From contig NZ_JAMZEC010000001.1 in NCBI RefSeq assembly GCF_024172185.1, positions 6,107,001 through 6,171,000 on the forward strand: 64,000 nucleotides of DNA, in the 5' to 3' direction. The notes under the pieces are model-generated. The model did not search any database. It saw only the letters and a program-made list of their open reading frames with translations, and had not been told where the DNA came from. How positions within the stretch are numbered: the first letter of the stretch is position 1; each line of letters begins with the position of its first letter. The position numbers and the translations under genes are program-made. The DNA comes from Nonomuraea roseoviolacea subsp. carminata (lineage in GTDB: Bacteria; Actinomycetota; Actinomycetes; Streptosporangiales; Streptosporangiaceae). This document shows, in pieces, positions 35,401-41,799 of this stretch.

Positions 35401-35896
35401 GCAGCTCGCGGGCCCGTTCCCGGGCCTCGGTGAGGCGCGCCCTGGCCGCGGCCGCGAACGCCTGGTCGTCCAGGTCCTGGTACGGCTCCCCCCGCCACAG
35501 CGCCAGCGCCTCGTCCGCCAGCCGCTCCGCCTCCTCCGGCTCGGCCGCCTGCTCGGCCCGCCCGACCAGGCGCAGGAAACGCGTCGCGTCCACCTGCTCC
35601 CGGTCGATGGCCAGGGTGTAGCCCACCGGCCCGAACGTCAGCACGCTGCGCGCCCTGGCCCGGCGTCCCGGCTCCAGCAGGCGGCGCAGGTTGGACACGT
35701 ACGAGTGCAGCGACGCCTGCGCCTCGGCCGGCGGCTCCTCGCCCCACAGCCGGTCGATCAGCGTGGCCGGAGCCACCGGCCGGCCCTCGGCCAGCACCAG
35801 CGCGCTCACCATCGCCCGCAGCTTCGGCGAGCCGACCTGACACGGCCGCCCGTCGGCATCGACGATCTCCAGCGGACCCAGCACCCGGATGTCCAC
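32450..35896 (-). CDS. AfsR/SARP-family regulator with BTAD, AAA ATPase and TPR-like region
   Basis: A 1148-aa regulator. Residues 1-95 are an OmpR-like winged-helix domain (MDIRVLGPLEIVDADGRP, RLWGEEPPAEAQASLHSYVS), 100-245 the BTAD activation domain (ALALYRCGRQGEALETLR), then an Ala/Glu/Gly repeat linker (260-310), an AAA-type ATPase with P-loop GEPGIGKTR and VLVVLDDLHWADRSSLRL as Walker B, and a C-terminal helical-repeat half. The start is GTG. The C-terminus has short Pro-Ala-His repeats (RPAHP) from 15-bp DNA units. Such proteins switch on secondary metabolism or stress genes; the target here is unknown, though the Cys-rich peptide operon ends only 66 bp before it. Confidence 0.9.
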   Translation of the reverse strand: MDIRVLGPLEIVDADGRPCQVGSPKLRAMVSALVLAEGRPVAPATLIDRLWGEEPPAEAQASLHSYVSNLRRLLEPGRRARARSVLTFGPVGYTLAIDREQVDATRFLRLVGRAEQAAEPEEAERLADEALALWRGEPYQDLDDQAFAAAARARLTEARERARELRVGAVIRQDRHDELLGELEALTYEHPLRERLWALRALALYRCGRQGEALETLRTARRILAEELGIDPGEELRELERDILGRSPALLPRRQRLDPRSAGPRSSAPEAAGAEMTGAEAGAPETAGADAGEPKTAGADAGEPKTGERETGGPGIAGRKEELAALDGLLDAAAAGRPGFSLITGEPGIGKTRLAEELVSRARAKGFTVAVGRCAATEGAPAFWPWVTVLERLADTLPPLPADVRADLPGVGSATGTDPEGARFRTYQAAARALTAGRRPVLVVLDDLHWADRSSLRLLGYLAGHVRDGRLALVGTARDWPPPEGALAEAFEALARRQAVRLPLSGLSAADLAELTPAGTDVSALRDRTNGNPFFVTELMRYLGAGSPGRGTLPLGVRDVVLGRVNRLPEPSAALLRVAAVAGREFDVAIVAEAAGLDLDTALDRLEPALAAHLVAEGRPGRFLFVHALVQEALTEVVPVLRRARLHAAVATAIESRTGGPASDRLAAAAHHWFAAVPAGHTTRAWRAAWRAAEEAKRLRAYDVAVELLERAERLAGDDPGLGEAERMDLLFALAEARFGAGDSLGQEAELTRIRHLARQAGDRRRWIEAATGYGGRILQPWKVYGEHDADLVADLEELAADEGLEPAARARVLACLALQTYYQPGRLPAERDRWSAEAARLARQENDATLLGRVLFARYYALLDPDSVRQRLAAGEEMARAGSEAGDHELRTIGLTCQGGTLLELCRVPEALDVLAEAERLVGRTHMPYLRIMLNWLLLGVLANRGDLEAAESLLAATIAEQRATSMWGVESSTAGATYHVALMRLRHGAADAVQPPQDVEHDQLDRFNGDGYAHFLVVSGRLEEARRVLGPWERQPPIPRTFVYLFWLVVRCEVWAALGDRAACADLYAEASPYADRMGIAGLGLLTWPVSRSLAQLAEALGDTEAARRHAAHAESVERELARPRPAHPGPAHSRPAHPRPAHPHR
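34981..35070. repeat. 30-bp tandem repeat in the AfsR-like linker
   Basis: Two identical 30-bp units (34981-35010, 35011-35040) and one degenerate unit (35041-35070) encode Ala/Gly/Glu-rich decapeptides (ADAGEPKTAG on the minus strand). The copies being identical implies recent expansion. Confidence 0.9.
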
Positions 35897-36054
35897 AGCC
35901 CTACCACTCTCAAGAAGTCGCCTGATAGTACGACAGGAGTGGGATCGGTGAGTGGTTCGTGACTACCTGAAGACCTCGGTCCGCCCGGACGTCCCGGGAT
36001 GGACCATGACGAGGAACCGCTGCCGGACGTCGCCGTCGTCGGCCAGGACCGCCT

Positions 36055-36330
36055 TCACCCCCCGCATGAGCTCGCCGGGGGTGGCGCCGACGACCTTGTC
36101 GGCGTTCGCTCGGGAACGGAGGCGCACCGCCGCTCGGCGGTCGCGACGACGTCGTGCTCCCGCTTCCGCTGTGCCTCGCCCTCGGCGGACTCGCGCCGGT
36201 TGAGCGCCGGGCACAGGTACCCGAGGACCTTGGTGTTCTCCTCGAAGGCGAGGTGCTGCGCGACCGCCGTCACCGCGCGGACGGCGGTGACGGCATGGGC
36301 GGGGCCGTGCGCGCGGCTCCTGGTGATCAC
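36055..36330 (-). CDS. Small uncharacterised ORF coupled to the thioredoxin-like gene (possibly frameshifted)
   Basis: The GTG at 36330 overlaps the thioredoxin-like gene's TGA (GTGA), a coupling common in real operons. The 91-aa product has a helical middle (VTAVAQHLAFEENTKVLGYL) and I do not recognise it. After about residue 65 the frame becomes low-complexity, while the frame one base over reads NADKVVGATPGELMRGVKAV and stops at 35963, with more protein-like composition. One indel near 36120-36130 would join them into about 122 residues. It may therefore be a broken gene; no function can be given. Confidence 0.4.
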   Translation of the reverse strand: MITRSRAHGPAHAVTAVRAVTAVAQHLAFEENTKVLGYLCPALNRRESAEGEAQRKREHDVVATAERRCASVPERTPTRSSAPPPASSCGG

Positions 36331-36839
36331 GCGTGGTGCTGCGCCCGCCGGGCCGCCAGGCCGGTCAGCTCCGTGTCCGCCGCCACGATCACGCCTTCCG
36401 CGCCCGTACGCAGGAACGTCGGGAACGCGCTGATGCCGACCGCCTCCGCGATCCGCAGCGCGTCGTCACCCGTGACGACCTTGGCCACGCCGCTCATGAG
36501 CTCCACGAGGTCGTCCGCCCGGCCAGGGTCGCCGGACACGACCGCCAGGGCCGCGCCGTCCTCGGCGCGGGCGGCCGCCACGAACTCCGGCGCCCGCTCG
36601 TGACACGTGTCGCACTCCACGTCGAAGAAGCCCACGAGCCGGGGCCCGGCCGCCTCTTCCGGAAGCCGGCGCCCGACCAGGACCCGGGGGTCGTAGGCCA
36701 TGGGGGCCATCGCCCCGCCGGACAGGCGCTGCAGCTCGGCGGTGTGCTCGCGCAGCCGCCGCAGGACGCCCGTCATGAGCACCAGGTTCAGCAGGCAGAG
36801 CAGGCCGACGAGCACGACGGCGGCGATCAGGAAAGCCAT
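36327..36839 (-). CDS. Membrane-anchored thioredoxin-like protein (TlpA/MauD-type)
   Basis: A 170-aa protein with one N-terminal membrane helix (residues 2-24, LIAAVVLVGLLCLLNLVLM) and an extracytoplasmic thioredoxin-like domain. The redox pair is Cys76-Asp-Thr-Cys79 in FFDVECDTCHE, and the cis-proline loop is AFPTF near residue 140. Members of this group, such as MauD, form or rearrange disulfides in exported cysteine-rich partners. The ATG at 36839 is chosen for GAGG 7 nt upstream; the longer frame to 36944 starts in the intergenic hairpin region. It lies directly behind the six-cysteine peptide gene, the obvious candidate substrate. Confidence 0.85.
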   Translation of the reverse strand: MAFLIAAVVLVGLLCLLNLVLMTGVLRRLREHTAELQRLSGGAMAPMAYDPRVLVGRRLPEEAAGPRLVGFFDVECDTCHERAPEFVAAARAEDGAALAVVSGDPGRADDLVELMSGVAKVVTGDDALRIAEAVGISAFPTFLRTGAEGVIVAADTELTGLAARRAQHHA

Positions 36840-36900
36840 GAGGTGACCTCGCATCAGACGGTGAGCAGCCCTGCCGGGCCGGGGAGGGGCGATCCGGCGC

Positions 36901-36935
36901 GGGTCCGCGGGCGGTGGGGGACCGCCGGCGGACCC
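36901..36935 (-). promoter_or_regulatory. Strong hairpin between peptide gene and thioredoxin-like gene
   Basis: Arms 36901-36908 and 36928-36935 (GGGTCCGC/GCGGACCC) extend, after one mismatch, into a 6-bp inner stem (36910-36915/36921-36926) with a GGGGG loop. There is no T-run. It would stabilise the peptide mRNA or attenuate the distal genes. Confidence 0.75.
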
Positions 36936-36947
36936 GCGCCCCACGGC

Positions 36948-37139
36948 TCAGACCCCGCAGGTCCTGAACACGTAGCAGGCGCCGCAGTACGTCTTGCCGC
37001 CGCTGAGCATGCAGATCTTCCGGAAGTCGGAGCGCTCCCGGCAGTAGCAGTGCACGTAGTACTCGTAGGCTGCCGCGGACGTCTTCGGCACCAGCTTCTC
37101 GAGAATCCGGTCGCCGAGCCTGCCCAGGACGTTGGACAT
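36948..37139 (-). CDS. 63-aa cysteine-rich peptide (putative secreted or processed disulfide peptide)
   Basis: A very small gene with a strong AAAGGAG site 8-9 nt before its ATG. The product has two parts. Residues 1-24 (MSNVLGRLGDRILEKLVPKT and SAAA) are charged, amphipathic and leader-like, ending in Ala-Ala-Ala. Residues 25-63 hold six cysteines at 31, 33, 43, 52, 55 and 61 (HCYC, KIC, YCGAC, TCGV) and many Tyr. Six cysteines suit three disulfides. It is followed by a thioredoxin-like gene and preceded by a SARP regulator and an S26 peptidase. I do not recognise a named family. A disulfide-bonded signal or antimicrobial peptide is inference; a metal-binding role is possible. Confidence 0.8.
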   Translation of the reverse strand: MSNVLGRLGDRILEKLVPKTSAAAYEYYVHCYCRERSDFRKICMLSGGKTYCGACYVFRTCGV

Positions 37140-37193
37140 GGATCCACGCTCCTTTCCGTAACGATGCGGTCGGCCGAAAAGCTATTTGGGGGA

Positions 37194-37217
37194 CATACAG
37201 CGGCCGATACAGCTGCC
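37194..37217 (-). promoter_or_regulatory. Tandem 12-bp direct repeat upstream of the peptide gene (candidate SARP box)
   Basis: On the minus strand, GGCAGCTGTATC (37217-37206) is followed directly by GGCCGCTGTATG (37205-37194); 10 of 12 bases match. It begins right after the SARP gene's stop codon and ends 54 bp before the peptide ATG. SARPs bind direct repeats of about 7 bp in such positions, though usually with 11- or 22-bp periodicity. An A/T-rich segment (CAAATAGCTTTTC) follows where a -10 would lie. Confidence 0.6.
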
Positions 37218-40200
37218 CTACATCCGGGCCGTGAGCAGCCGCTCCAGCGCGGGGTCGCGGCGCAGCGCCCGGTCGGCGAACAGCTCGCCGGCCCGGCGCG
37301 CGTCGGCCTCGGCCCGCGGGTCCGCCAGGGCCGAGCGGGCCCGGGCGAGCTGCCGCGCCCCGGCCGCCTGCCCGTACGGGTCGCCGATCCGGGCGGTCAG
37401 CTCCAGGACGCGCACCAGGTCGGCCTCGGCCGCGGCCGGGTCGCCCTGGCGCAGCAGCATCTCGGACCTGGCCAGCCGCGCCTCCCACTCGTCCTCGCGG
37501 TTGCCGGTCTCACCGCAGCGGGCCAGCGCCTCCTCCAGCGCGGCCAGCGCCCGCTCCCGCTGGTCCAGCAGCCCGTACGCGCGGCCGAGCGCCGCCAGCG
37601 TGATGCTCTCTCCGTACAGGTCGCCGTCGGCCCGGCGGACGGCCAGGCAGCGCTCGAACCGGCGGACCGCCTCGGCGTGCCTGCCGAGCCGGAGCAGCAC
37701 CTCGCCCAGGTTGTGGCCGACCAGCCCGACCCGGCTGGACCCGTGGGCCTCCAGCAGCCGCAGGCTCGCGGTGATGTGGTCGAGCGCCGAGCCGAGGTCA
37801 CCGGTCTGCATGCTGAGCCAGCCGAGGTTGTGCAGCGCCAGGCCCTCGGCCTCGCGGTCGCCGACCTCGCGCCAGAGCTCCAGCGCGCGGCTCATGAGGT
37901 CGCGCGCCTCCTCCGCGCGGCCGGCCCGCCACTCCACCAGCCCGAGGGTCACGAGGGTGGCCGCCTCGGCGGGCCGGTCGCCGTGGCGCCGCGCCACGCT
38001 GATCGCCAGGCGGGAGAGGGTCTCCAGCTCCCGCCAGTGACCGCCCTTCATGGCCACGGCCTTGACCAGCGGCATCAGCTCCGTGACGAACCGCGCGACG
38101 TCCGGCTCGCCGCGCGTGGCCTGGGCTGCGGCCGCCACCAGGCAGCGCAGCTCCGTGTCGAACCAGCGCACGGCCGCGGCGGGACCGTTCAGCAGCGGCC
38201 CGGGTTCGCGCCCGCGTCCGGACTGCGACGCCTGGCCCCGCCCGCCCCCGGACTGCGGCGCCTGGCCGGGCCCGCCCCCGGGCTGCGGCGCGGTGTCGCG
38301 CCCGCCGCTTCTCCGCCGCCCGCCGCCGCGCAGGTGCGGCTGCAGCAGGTCGCGCATCTCCCGGCAGAGTCCGAGGTACGCGTCGAGGGCGCGGCGCAGC
38401 GCCCGGGTCCGGTCCCTCTGCCGGTCGTGAACCGCGGCCAGTTCGACGGCGAACAGCCGCAGCAGGTCGTGGACGCGGTAACGCCCCTCGGGGACGGGCT
38501 CCAGCAGCCGCGCCTCGGCCAGCTCGTCCAGTGCCGCCTCGGCCTCCTTGCGGCCGGTGCCGGCCAGCGCCGCGGCCAGCTCCACACCCATCTCCGGCAC
38601 GTCCAGCACCCCGAACCGGCGGAACGCGGCCTGGGCGGCGCCCGTCAGCGTGTCGTAGCCGGCCTCGAAGCAGGAGCGCAGGCTCAGGCCGGGCGCCCGC
38701 AGCTCGTCCAGCCGGTCACGGTGGTCGCGCAGCCGTTCGCCGAAACGGGTGAGCGACCAGTCGGGGCGGGCGGCCAGGCGCGCGCCGGCGATGCGCATCG
38801 CGAGGGGGTGGCACCCGCACAAGCGGGCGATCTCGGCCGCCGCCCCGGGTTCGGCGGCGACGCGGTGCTCTCCGGCCAGCGCCGTCAGCATGCGCACGCA
38901 GTCGTCCTCGCTCAGCAGCCCGACGGCGACGGGCACGGCGTCCATGGTGGTCAGCGCCACCCGGCTGGTGACCAGGGCCGCGCAGCCCGCGTCCGCCGGG
39001 AGGAGCGGCGCCACCTGGGTCGCGCCCACGGCGTTGTCGAGCACGACGAGCACCCGCCGGCCCGCCAGCGACGACTGGTAGAGGGCCGCCGCCTCGGCCG
39101 CCGCGGCCGGGACCTCGTCCGGGGGGACGCCGAGGGCGCGCAGGAAGCGGCCCAGCGCCTCGGCCGGGGTCAGCGGCTGCATGCCGGGGGAGGTGCCCTG
39201 GAGGTCCACGTAGAGCTGGCCGTCGGGGTACCGGCCGGCGACGGCGTGAGCGGCGCGCAGCGCGAGCGCCGACTTGCCCGTCCCGCCGGGGCCGTGCAGC
39301 GCGAGCACCGCGGGGCCGCCGCCGGGCCCGGGGTCGGCGGTCAGGGCGGCCCGCAGGCGGGCCAGCTCCGCCGTACGGCCGACGAAGACCTTGGGGGCGA
39401 GGGGAAGCTGACGCGGCCCGCGCTCGCCTGGCCCGCGTTCACCTGGGACGTGCTCGACCGGCGCGCGCTCACCCCGGCAGCGGGCGGCGCGGCACCCGGG
39501 CTCCGGGGGCGCGGCCATGGGCAGGGGCGCGGGCTCGGGCGGGGCCAGCAGGCTCGCGTCGCGGCGGAGCACCGCCTGGTGCAGGCGCAACAGGTCCGGC
39601 CCCGGGTCGATGCCCAGCTCCTCCGCCAGCACCCGGCGGGCCACGGCGAACGCCTCCAGCGCCCCCACCACGTCGCCGCTGCGGTAGAGCGCCACCATGA
39701 GCTGCCCGTGCAGCCGCTCGCGCAGCGGATAGTGCGCGACGACCTCACGCAACCGACCGACCGCCTCGGGGTAGCGGCCGAGCAGGAGCTGGATCTCGGT
39801 GTGCTCCTCCACCACGCCCAGGTAGCGGTCGGTGAGCCGGGCCACCACCTCACGCAGGCTCGGCCCGAGCGGCACGTCCTCGGCGACCATCCCCTCCCAC
39901 AGCGACAGCGCCCGGCCGTAGGCGTCCAGCGCGGCCCCGGGGTCGCGGCGGGCCAGCGCCCGGCCGCCGCGCCCCGACAGCTCCTCGAACTGGAACAGGT
40001 CGAACTCCTCCGGCTCCACCCGCAGCAGGTAGCCGGCCTCCGAGGTGACCAGCCGCTCGGCCGCGGGATCGGCGGAGGGGGGCAGCAGCTTGCGCAACTG
40101 CGTGAGGTACGTGCGCAGGTTCGCCACGGCGGAGCGCGGCGGGCGGTCGTCCCAGACCTCCGTCACCAGGGATCGGACCGGGACGACGTGACCGGCCCGG

Positions 40201-40301
40201 GTCAGCAGCATGGCGAGGACGGTGCGCTGCTTGGGCGCCGTGATCCGCACCGCCGAGCCGCCGGCCTGGATCCGCATCGGGCCAAGAAGTCGGAACTCCA
40301 C
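37218..40301 (-). CDS. SARP-family regulator with BTAD, NB-ARC and TPR domains
   Basis: A 1027-aa AfsR-like activator. Residues 1-95 are an OmpR-type DNA-binding domain (MEFRLLGPMRIQAGGSAVRI, GTG start), 98-245 a BTAD domain (REVVAHYPLRERLHGQLMVAL), then a short linker, an NB-ARC ATPase with P-loop GPGGTGKS and RVLVVLDNAVGATQVAPLLP, a Gly/Gln repeat linker near residues 665-705, and C-terminal TPRs (LHNLGWLSMQTGDLGSALDH). It is 21 bp behind the S26 peptidase gene and 78 bp before the peptide gene. It most likely activates this operon through the direct repeats at 37194-37217. Confidence 0.92.
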   Translation of the reverse strand: MEFRLLGPMRIQAGGSAVRITAPKQRTVLAMLLTRAGHVVPVRSLVTEVWDDRPPRSAVANLRTYLTQLRKLLPPSADPAAERLVTSEAGYLLRVEPEEFDLFQFEELSGRGGRALARRDPGAALDAYGRALSLWEGMVAEDVPLGPSLREVVARLTDRYLGVVEEHTEIQLLLGRYPEAVGRLREVVAHYPLRERLHGQLMVALYRSGDVVGALEAFAVARRVLAEELGIDPGPDLLRLHQAVLRRDASLLAPPEPAPLPMAAPPEPGCRAARCRGERAPVEHVPGERGPGERGPRQLPLAPKVFVGRTAELARLRAALTADPGPGGGPAVLALHGPGGTGKSALALRAAHAVAGRYPDGQLYVDLQGTSPGMQPLTPAEALGRFLRALGVPPDEVPAAAAEAAALYQSSLAGRRVLVVLDNAVGATQVAPLLPADAGCAALVTSRVALTTMDAVPVAVGLLSEDDCVRMLTALAGEHRVAAEPGAAAEIARLCGCHPLAMRIAGARLAARPDWSLTRFGERLRDHRDRLDELRAPGLSLRSCFEAGYDTLTGAAQAAFRRFGVLDVPEMGVELAAALAGTGRKEAEAALDELAEARLLEPVPEGRYRVHDLLRLFAVELAAVHDRQRDRTRALRRALDAYLGLCREMRDLLQPHLRGGGRRRSGGRDTAPQPGGGPGQAPQSGGGRGQASQSGRGREPGPLLNGPAAAVRWFDTELRCLVAAAAQATRGEPDVARFVTELMPLVKAVAMKGGHWRELETLSRLAISVARRHGDRPAEAATLVTLGLVEWRAGRAEEARDLMSRALELWREVGDREAEGLALHNLGWLSMQTGDLGSALDHITASLRLLEAHGSSRVGLVGHNLGEVLLRLGRHAEAVRRFERCLAVRRADGDLYGESITLAALGRAYGLLDQRERALAALEEALARCGETGNREDEWEARLARSEMLLRQGDPAAAEADLVRVLELTARIGDPYGQAAGARQLARARSALADPRAEADARRAGELFADRALRRDPALERLLTARM
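38191..38310. repeat. 30-bp tandem repeat in the SARP linker
   Basis: Clear units at 38221-38250 and 38251-38280, with degenerate ones on both sides, encode Gly/Gln/Pro decapeptides (PQSGGGRGQA type) on the minus strand. The unit size equals that of the repeats at 27951, 34981 and 56221. Confidence 0.85.
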
Positions 40302-40322
40302 GGGCGTGCCCTCCGCTCCGGC

Positions 40323-40784
40323 CTAGAGGGACGACCCGCCCAACCGGCGCAACGCGACCCCGAGCAGCCTGTCCTCGTGGAAGAAGCCGCGCTGCCGGGA
40401 GTCGAAGCTGCGCTCGTTGTCGCCGAAGACCACGAGCGCTCCGGCGGGCACCCGCTCCACGTCCCCCTCCACCGGCACGTCGGGAGGGACGGGGTCGCCG
40501 GGTAAGGCCACGGCCCGCTTGATGTTCCAGCGCCGGCCGTCCGGTCCGGGCGGGCCGGGCAGGATCCGCCCGGTGGGATCCGGCGTCGGCTCCAGCACCA
40601 CGACGTCGCCCCTCGACACCTGGTCCAACCGCCGCCGCCGCACCAGGATGCGGTCGCCGTCGTTGAGCGTCGGGGCCATGCTGACCCCGTCCACGGTGAC
40701 CACCACGTAACGCCGGCGGGCCAGCAGGACTCCCGCGGCCGCCACGGCAACACCGGCGAGCAACCCGCCGCTGATCAGGTTCAT
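40323..40784 (-). CDS. S26-family signal peptidase
   Basis: A 153-aa type I signal-peptidase-like enzyme. It has one N-terminal membrane helix (ISGGLLAGVAVAAAGVLL, residues 4-21), catalytic Ser35 in VSMAPTL, catalytic Lys89 in NIKRAVALPGD, and the box GDNERSFDSRQRG near the C-terminus. The lid domain is short compared with housekeeping LepB, suggesting a dedicated peptidase. It is the first gene of the SARP/peptide gene set, 21 bp before the SARP start. Cleaving an Ala-X-Ala site such as that at residues 22-24 of the peptide would fit its specificity; this is inferred. Confidence 0.9.
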   Translation of the reverse strand: MNLISGGLLAGVAVAAAGVLLARRRYVVVTVDGVSMAPTLNDGDRILVRRRRLDQVSRGDVVVLEPTPDPTGRILPGPPGPDGRRWNIKRAVALPGDPVPPDVPVEGDVERVPAGALVVFGDNERSFDSRQRGFFHEDRLLGVALRRLGGSSL

Positions 40785-40809
40785 CGCGCTCTTCCCGGTA
40801 CGGACCGAA

Positions 40810-40871
40810 GGTTGATCTTTGCCAGGAACGATCTCCGTTGTGCCGCGACGCTGTCAAGGGAAAGATCAACC
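40810..40871 (-). promoter_or_regulatory. Promoter of the peptidase-SARP operon flanked by an 11-bp inverted repeat
   Basis: A perfect TTGACA -35 (40857-40852 on the minus strand) lies between two inverted arms, GGTTGATCTTT (40810-40820) and AAAGATCAACC (40861-40871). Arm starts are 51 bp apart, about five DNA turns. No good -10 is visible (GATCGT at an 18-bp spacing). The arrangement suggests a regulator spanning or looping the promoter. Confidence 0.65.
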
Positions 40872-40910
40872 GGGCAGGCCGGCGGGCCCGTGGCGCCGGA
40901 TACAGCGCCG

Positions 40911-41798
40911 TCAGGGACAGCGGGCGAGCTCCGCGTCCGTCAGCGTGAGGGCCGCGGCGGCGGCCGAGTCGCGGATCGTCTCCGGGCGGCTGGCCCCCGG
41001 GATGGGGATGACCACCGGAGAGCGGGCCAGCAGCCACGCGAGCGCGACCCGCTGCGGGCTGACGCCGCGCTCGGCCGCGATCTCGTGGAAGGCGGCCATG
41101 CGCGGGTCCGGCTCCTGGCCGGAGGGGCCGTCCAGGGAGCTGCGCGACAGGCCGCCGAGCGGGCTCCAGGGCAGGAACGCCAGGCCGAGCCGCGCGCACA
41201 GCTCCAGCTCGGGCTCGCTGTCGCGCACCGCGGGCGAGTAGCGGTTCTGCACCGAGACCAGACCGTCGCCGAGGATGTCGCGGGCCTGCAGGATCTGGGC
41301 GGTGTCCACGTTGGACACCCCAGCCATGCGGATCTTTCCCTCGTCGAGGAGGTCGCGCAGCGCGCCGACCGACTCGGCCCACGGCACGGCCGGGTCCGGC
41401 TTGTGGAGCTGGTACAGGCCGACGGCCTCCACGCCGAGCCGCCGCAGCGAACCCTCGCAGGCCCGCTTCAGATGCTCGGGGGTGCCCGTGACGGTCCACG
41501 TGCCGTCGCCGGGCCGCCCGCGGCCGCCCTTCGTGGCGACCAGCACCGCGTCGCGGTCGCCGCCGTAGGCGGCGAGGGCCCGCGCGACCAGCTCCTCGTT
41601 GTGGCCGATCTCGCCCGCGTGCCAGTGGTACGAGTCCGCGGTGTCGACGAGCGTGACGCCCGCGTCGAGGGCGGCGTGGATCGTGGCCACGGCCCGCTCC
41701 TCGCCCGGTCGGCCCTCGATGGACAGCGGCATGGCGCCGACGCCGACGGGGCCCACCTCCACGGGGCCCAGGCGACGGGTCAGGGATCGGGTGCGCAT
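40911..41798 (-). CDS. Aldo/keto reductase
   Basis: A 295-aa NADPH-dependent oxidoreductase with the AKR catalytic tetrad: Asp52 and Tyr57 in VDTADSYHW, Lys90 in VATKGG and His132 in YQLHKPD. The C-terminal IPGASRPETIRDSAAA is the cofactor-binding segment. ATG 41798 is the natural start; the longer frame reads into the preceding gene. It lies one base behind the SDR gene and so is co-transcribed with it, both opposite a LysR regulator with a matching binding-site palindrome. Substrate unknown. Confidence 0.91.
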   Translation of the reverse strand: MRTRSLTRRLGPVEVGPVGVGAMPLSIEGRPGEERAVATIHAALDAGVTLVDTADSYHWHAGEIGHNEELVARALAAYGGDRDAVLVATKGGRGRPGDGTWTVTGTPEHLKRACEGSLRRLGVEAVGLYQLHKPDPAVPWAESVGALRDLLDEGKIRMAGVSNVDTAQILQARDILGDGLVSVQNRYSPAVRDSEPELELCARLGLAFLPWSPLGGLSRSSLDGPSGQEPDPRMAAFHEIAAERGVSPQRVALAWLLARSPVVIPIPGASRPETIRDSAAAAALTLTDAELARCP

Positions 41799-41799
41799 G

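Noticed and set aside
36333..40505. A 1390-codon open frame on the plus strand opposite the SARP gene
   Set aside because: Low-complexity His/Gln/Arg/Gly composition and no domain; the minus-strand genes are well supported.
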